Positions 61,263 through 64,000 of a stretch of 64,000 bases of DNA are shown piece by piece (within the stretch, counting starts at the first letter, position 1; each line of letters begins with the position of its first letter). The notes below the pieces were generated by a model. It did not search any database, had not been told where the DNA came from, and was given only the letters and a program-made list of their open reading frames with translations. The DNA is from Streptococcus cuniculi (GTDB lineage Bacteria; Bacillota; Bacilli; Lactobacillales; Streptococcaceae). The stretch spans positions 124,001 through 188,000 of the forward strand of contig NZ_MSJM01000002.1 of assembly GCF_001921845.1 (NCBI RefSeq). The letters are read 5' to 3'. Made by a program: the position numbers and the translations under genes.

Positions 61263-62663
61263 CTATTTTCGGTATTCTTTGGGCAATTTGACCTCAAAAA
61301 TGGTGCCTTTAGGTTGATTATCTTGCACGGTTATGGTCCCATGAAGAGTTTCAATAATTTGCTTGGCGAGAGATAAGCCAAGCCCAAAGCCACCCTTTTG
61401 ACGGGTTCTGGCCTTGTCGACACGATAGAAACGGTCGAAAATTTTCTTTTTATTTTCAGAGCTAATACCAAGCCCGTTATCCGCTACCCTGATGAGGAGG
61501 AAACGGTCTTTGGTATGAATATCTATCCAGATATGCCCATCTTCTTCTGAATACTTCATGGCATTATCCACTAAAATAGTCATCAACTGCTTGAGCAAGG
61601 TCTTATCGGTGCGAATCACTTCCGTGACATCTTGGTGGACTTCGATTGTTTTCCCATTTTCTTCCGCCATAATGATATAGTTGACCAAGGTGTCATCAAA
61701 GAAGGAGGGCTGAACATCCACGATTTCTGGTTTTAAACCATCATCTCGTCTGGCAAGATTTAGTAAATTGGTCGTTAACAACCGCATGTTGCGCACTTCT
61801 GCAAGGCTTGACGCAATATTTTCGCTACTGTCCATAATGGTTGCTTCAGGATGTCTAAAGAGGCTTTCCAGACGATTCTGCAAGACCGTTAGGGGTGTCC
61901 GCAACTCATGACTGGCATTTTCGACAAACTCCTTCTGCTTTTGGAAGCTCGCGAGGATTGGGCGCATGCTGACATTTGAAAGATAGATGCTGGCTACAAT
62001 CGAAATCAGCCAGAACCCAATCATGACAATCATGACGGTTGATTCATACGAAGCAATCGATGACTTAATTTGACTAGTGTTAAAGAGGATGGTCGCGTAC
62101 TTGATGTCTAGACCTGTGTAGGCAGAAACAGCATCATTTGACAGGACTATGGTCATACAGCGATAGTATTCCGTCTCACCAAATGGTGTCGTCACCGCAC
62201 ACTCGGTAATGGCATCTAAGGGCTGCTTCTCAACCTTTAGACTGGCTAAGCCTGAGAAATAGTCTACCTGGTTGAGACGATTTCCCTTGCTATCATAGAG
62301 GACTACGTGGTAATTGGCATTGAGGCGCATCTTTGAAGTTGGATAAAAGAGCTTGTCTTTTTTTTCATCTTCTTCGTCATCGTCATCATCATCTGTCTTA
62401 TTTGCCTTATCTGTATGGGTATTTTTTTCCCAGACGATTTCGGCTTCAGGGGATAATCCGCGAGCCCGTGCAAATTCCATAATCATCTCTGGATTGCTAG
62501 CAATTTCCTTGAAATTCTCATCTGATGTCTGATACATGGTGGAGCGCATTAGCTGGAAAATAATCACGGTCATCAGGCTGAAAATGAGGGTAAAGACAGC
62601 AAAATAACGGATAAAATAAGAAAAATTATCCGTGTGATAGAGTTTGCGAAATTTAATCAGCAT
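61263..62663 (-). CDS. ciaH: Sensor histidine kinase CiaH
   Basis: 466 residues. Membrane helices at about 20-38 and 209-229 enclose an outside sensor domain of about 170 residues. The H-box is [14 protein letters not shown] with phosphorylated His252; N-box [12 protein letters not shown]-boxes VADNGLGIS and [12 protein letters not shown]. It phosphorylates CiaR and controls competence, stress and wall-related genes. The sensor domain holds an acidic run [11 protein letters not shown] at about residues 90-100 that I do not recall from pneumococcal CiaH. Overlaps ciaR by 11 nt. Confidence 0.95.
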   Translation of the reverse strand: MLIKFRKLYHTDNFSYFIRYFAVFTLIFSLMTVIIFQLMRSTMYQTSDENFKEIASNPEMIMEFARARGLSPEAEIVWEKNTHTDKANKTDDDDDDEEDEKKDKLFYPTSKMRLNANYHVVLYDSKGNRLNQVDYFSGLASLKVEKQPLDAITECAVTTPFGETEYYRCMTIVLSNDAVSAYTGLDIKYATILFNTSQIKSSIASYESTVMIVMIGFWLISIVASIYLSNVSMRPILASFQKQKEFVENASHELRTPLTVLQNRLESLFRHPEATIMDSSENIASSLAEVRNMRLLTTNLLNLARRDDGLKPEIVDVQPSFFDDTLVNYIIMAEENGKTIEVHQDVTEVIRTDKTLLKQLMTILVDNAMKYSEEDGHIWIDIHTKDRFLLIRVADNGLGISSENKKKIFDRFYRVDKARTRQKGGFGLGLSLAKQIIETLHGTITVQDNQPKGTIFEVKLPKEYRK

Positions 62664-63327
62664 TTTTCAAGATGTACCCGACACTTCTAAGGGTTTGCAG
62701 CTGCTCACCAAAGGTCGTCCCTTTCAATTTTTTTCTAATTTTGGAGACATAGACCTCTACAACTGAAATGGTCGTGTCGCTGTCAAAGCCCCAAATCCGG
62801 TCAAAAATCTGCGTCTTGGGTAAAATGACATTTTGATTCTGCAAGAAGTAAATCAGAAGATCAAATTCTTTGCCCAATAATTCCACTTCTTCACCGTTGA
62901 CAGTTGTCGTATTGGTTGATAAATCAACAGTTAGGTCACCAAATGTCAGTATATTTTCGTTGAATTTACCAGAACGTTTCAAAAGGGCTTGAATCCGCAT
63001 CTTCAACTCTTCTAAGTAAAAAGGTTTGGTCAAATAGTCATCTGCCCCCAATTCAAATCCATGCCCCTTATCGTCCAGACTTTCCTTGGCGGTTGTAATT
63101 AAGACGGGTGTTGTAATGCCCTTAGCCCGCAATTCTTTGAGGACTTGGAAACCATCTTTTTCTGGCAACATCAAATCTAGCAAAATAAGGTCGTAGACCC
63201 CTGATTCGGCTTCATACAAGCCCTCATCACCGTCAAATACCTGCATGACATCTGCAAAATCATCTAAAAAGTCAAATACGGAATTTGATAAACTCAAGTC
63301 GTCTTCTATCAATAGTATCTTAATCAC
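62653..63327 (-). CDS. ciaR: Response regulator CiaR
   Basis: 224 residues, OmpR/PhoB family. Receiver domain with the phosphorylated Asp in [14 protein letters not shown] (near 52) and Lys in DYLTKPF; winged-helix domain (about 130-220) with [14 protein letters not shown]. The start at 63327 has AGGAGAG upstream. It is closely similar to streptococcal CiaR by recognition. The promoter carries an 8-bp inverted repeat. No clean TTTAAG direct-repeat CiaR box was found in its own promoter. Confidence 0.95.
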   Translation of the reverse strand: MIKILLIEDDLSLSNSVFDFLDDFADVMQVFDGDEGLYEAESGVYDLILLDLMLPEKDGFQVLKELRAKGITTPVLITTAKESLDDKGHGFELGADDYLTKPFYLEELKMRIQALLKRSGKFNENILTFGDLTVDLSTNTTTVNGEEVELLGKEFDLLIYFLQNQNVILPKTQIFDRIWGFDSDTTISVVEVYVSKIRKKLKGTTFGEQLQTLRSVGYILKNAD

Positions 63328-63350
63328 TTTCGTCTCTCCTATCTTATCCC

Positions 63351-63381
63351 ATTATACCATGAACGGTCCCACATCATGGTA
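63351..63381 (-). promoter_or_regulatory. ciaR -10 box with overlapping inverted repeat
   Basis: Minus-strand TATAAT (63356-63351). TACCATGA (63355-63362) and TCATGGTA (63374-63381) are perfect inverted repeats 11 nt apart lying between the -10 and the -35 region, which suits a repressor or activator dimer. Confidence 0.6.
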
Positions 63382-63432
63382 ACTTTTACTAGCTATTGGT
63401 ACAGTCTACTCTCTAAAACTTAAAAGAAACTA

Positions 63433-63460
63433 AAAATCTGGACGCATGTCCAGATTTTTT
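63433..63460 (-). terminator. Terminator of phoU
   Basis: AAATCTGGAC pairs with GTCCAGATTT around GCAT; it overlaps the phoU stop and separates phoU from ciaR. Confidence 0.8.
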
Positions 63461-64000
63461 ATAATTCTGTAATATTTCCTGTGCGAAGGTAGACCACCCA
63501 TTCACAGATATTTTTAGCGTAGTCTCCGATACGCTCAAGGTAGGAGATAACTTGGAAGTAATCGCGTCCAGCAATCAAGGCGTCTGGATTTTTCTTGATT
63601 TCTTCTGTCGCCAACTCTTGAATCGTATTGTAGTATTGGTTGATGATTTCGTCATGAGCTGCTAATTCATAGGCCTGCTCTGTATCGCCTCCGTTGAGGT
63701 ATAATTCCAAGGCAGATTCGACCAACTTGCGGACTTCACGGCCCATTTTCTTGATTTCTGCTTCAACTACCTGGATGCGGACTTCTCCTTTCATACGGAT
63801 AGCCGCTTCTGCAATCGATACCGCGTGGTCACCCATGCGCTCCAAGTCGTTAGTGGCTTTCAAGACTGTAATAACGGTACGTAAATCCGTTGAGACAGGT
63901 TGCTGAAGTGCGATGATTTCAAGTGATTTTTTCTCAAGTTTGATTTCAAAGGCATTGATTTTAGCATCTGATTCGATGACTTCTTTGGCCAATTCGCGGT
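63459..64000 (-). CDS. phoU: Phosphate transport system regulator PhoU, 5' part cut off by window edge
   Basis: About 180 C-terminal residues are visible, running off the right edge without a start; a full PhoU has about 217. Two PhoU helical-bundle repeats with the metal-binding pattern DLERMGDHAVSIAE and YLERIGDYAKNICEWVV. It adjusts the PstSCAB phosphate importer, whose genes probably lie beyond the edge. A terminator directly follows the stop, so ciaR has its own promoter. Confidence 0.95.
   Translation of the reverse strand, partial: RELAKEVIESDAKINAFEIKLEKKSLEIIALQQPVSTDLRTVITVLKATNDLERMGDHAVSIAEAAIRMKGEVRIQVVEAEIKKMGREVRKLVESALELYLNGGDTEQAYELAAHDEIINQYYNTIQELATEEIKKNPDALIAGRDYFQVISYLERIGDYAKNICEWVVYLRTGNITEL

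Overview
The window is chromosomal DNA of a Streptococcus. The signs are ciaR-ciaH, srtA directly behind gyrA, an L-lactate dehydrogenase with its own promoter, relQ-nadK-rluD-pta in one run, rex next to the cysteine desulfurase/DUF1831/DUF4649 cluster, a cysteine-free MutY, several CcpA (cre) sites and BOX-like repeats. The content is closest to the S. suis group, but the species cannot be proven from sequence reading alone. No tRNA, rRNA, prophage, insertion sequence or CRISPR array was found.

Region 1 (1-10.6 kb) is a minus-strand host-glycan locus: cytoplasmic GH2 beta-galactosidase, two permeases, a substrate-binding lipoprotein, a broken sialidase-like gene, a GH20 hexosaminidase and a DUF624 membrane protein running off the left edge. 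A divergent AraC regulator and a cre-like site sit at its head. Region 2 (10.7-19.1 kb) holds asd-dapA with an independent asd-type small RNA, three tandem near-identical membrane-anchored proteins flanked by relics of further copies, alkD, a GNAT acetyltransferase, a lipoprotein, a small membrane protein and fhs. Region 3 (19.3-22.9 kb) holds coaB-coaC, an ECF S component (probably pantothenate) and the phosphoglucomutase gene. Region 4 (23.0-29.5 kb) is a raffinose/melibiose-type locus (alpha-galactosidase, MsmG/F/E importer, AraC regulator). Neither importer has a local ATPase, so both probably borrow a shared MsmK-type subunit encoded elsewhere.

Region 5 (29.6-38.2 kb) carries mutY, a heterodimeric ABC exporter, pta, an RluD-type pseudouridine synthase, nadK and relQ. 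Region 6 (38.2-43.7 kb, mostly plus strand) carries a CYTH protein, prs, a cysteine desulfurase, DUF1831, DUF4649, rex, a class I glutamine amidotransferase and radC. Region 7 has srtA and gyrA, then ldh. Next comes a roughly 980-bp BOX-like composite repeat with two 52-bp-period arrays. Region 8 (49.3-57.1 kb) is a CcpA-type nucleoside salvage operon: methyltransferase, pdp, deoC, cdd, BmpA-type lipoprotein, ATPase and two permeases. coaA, rpsT and a small P-loop kinase lie divergently. Region 9 has a secreted flavoprotein reductase, ciaR-ciaH and the end of phoU.

The most notable observations are: (a) the BOX-like element with alternating subfamilies of 52-bp units and two dispersed relatives of its modules; (b) four genes (coaB, coaA, the RsmC-type methyltransferase, mutY) whose -10 boxes lie exactly 6 nt before the start codon with no Shine-Dalgarno, predicting leaderless mRNAs; (c) the tandem triplicated membrane protein family with homogenised 5' halves and relics on both sides; and (d) an acidic Asp/Glu tract in the CiaH sensor domain and an inverted repeat in the ciaR promoter.
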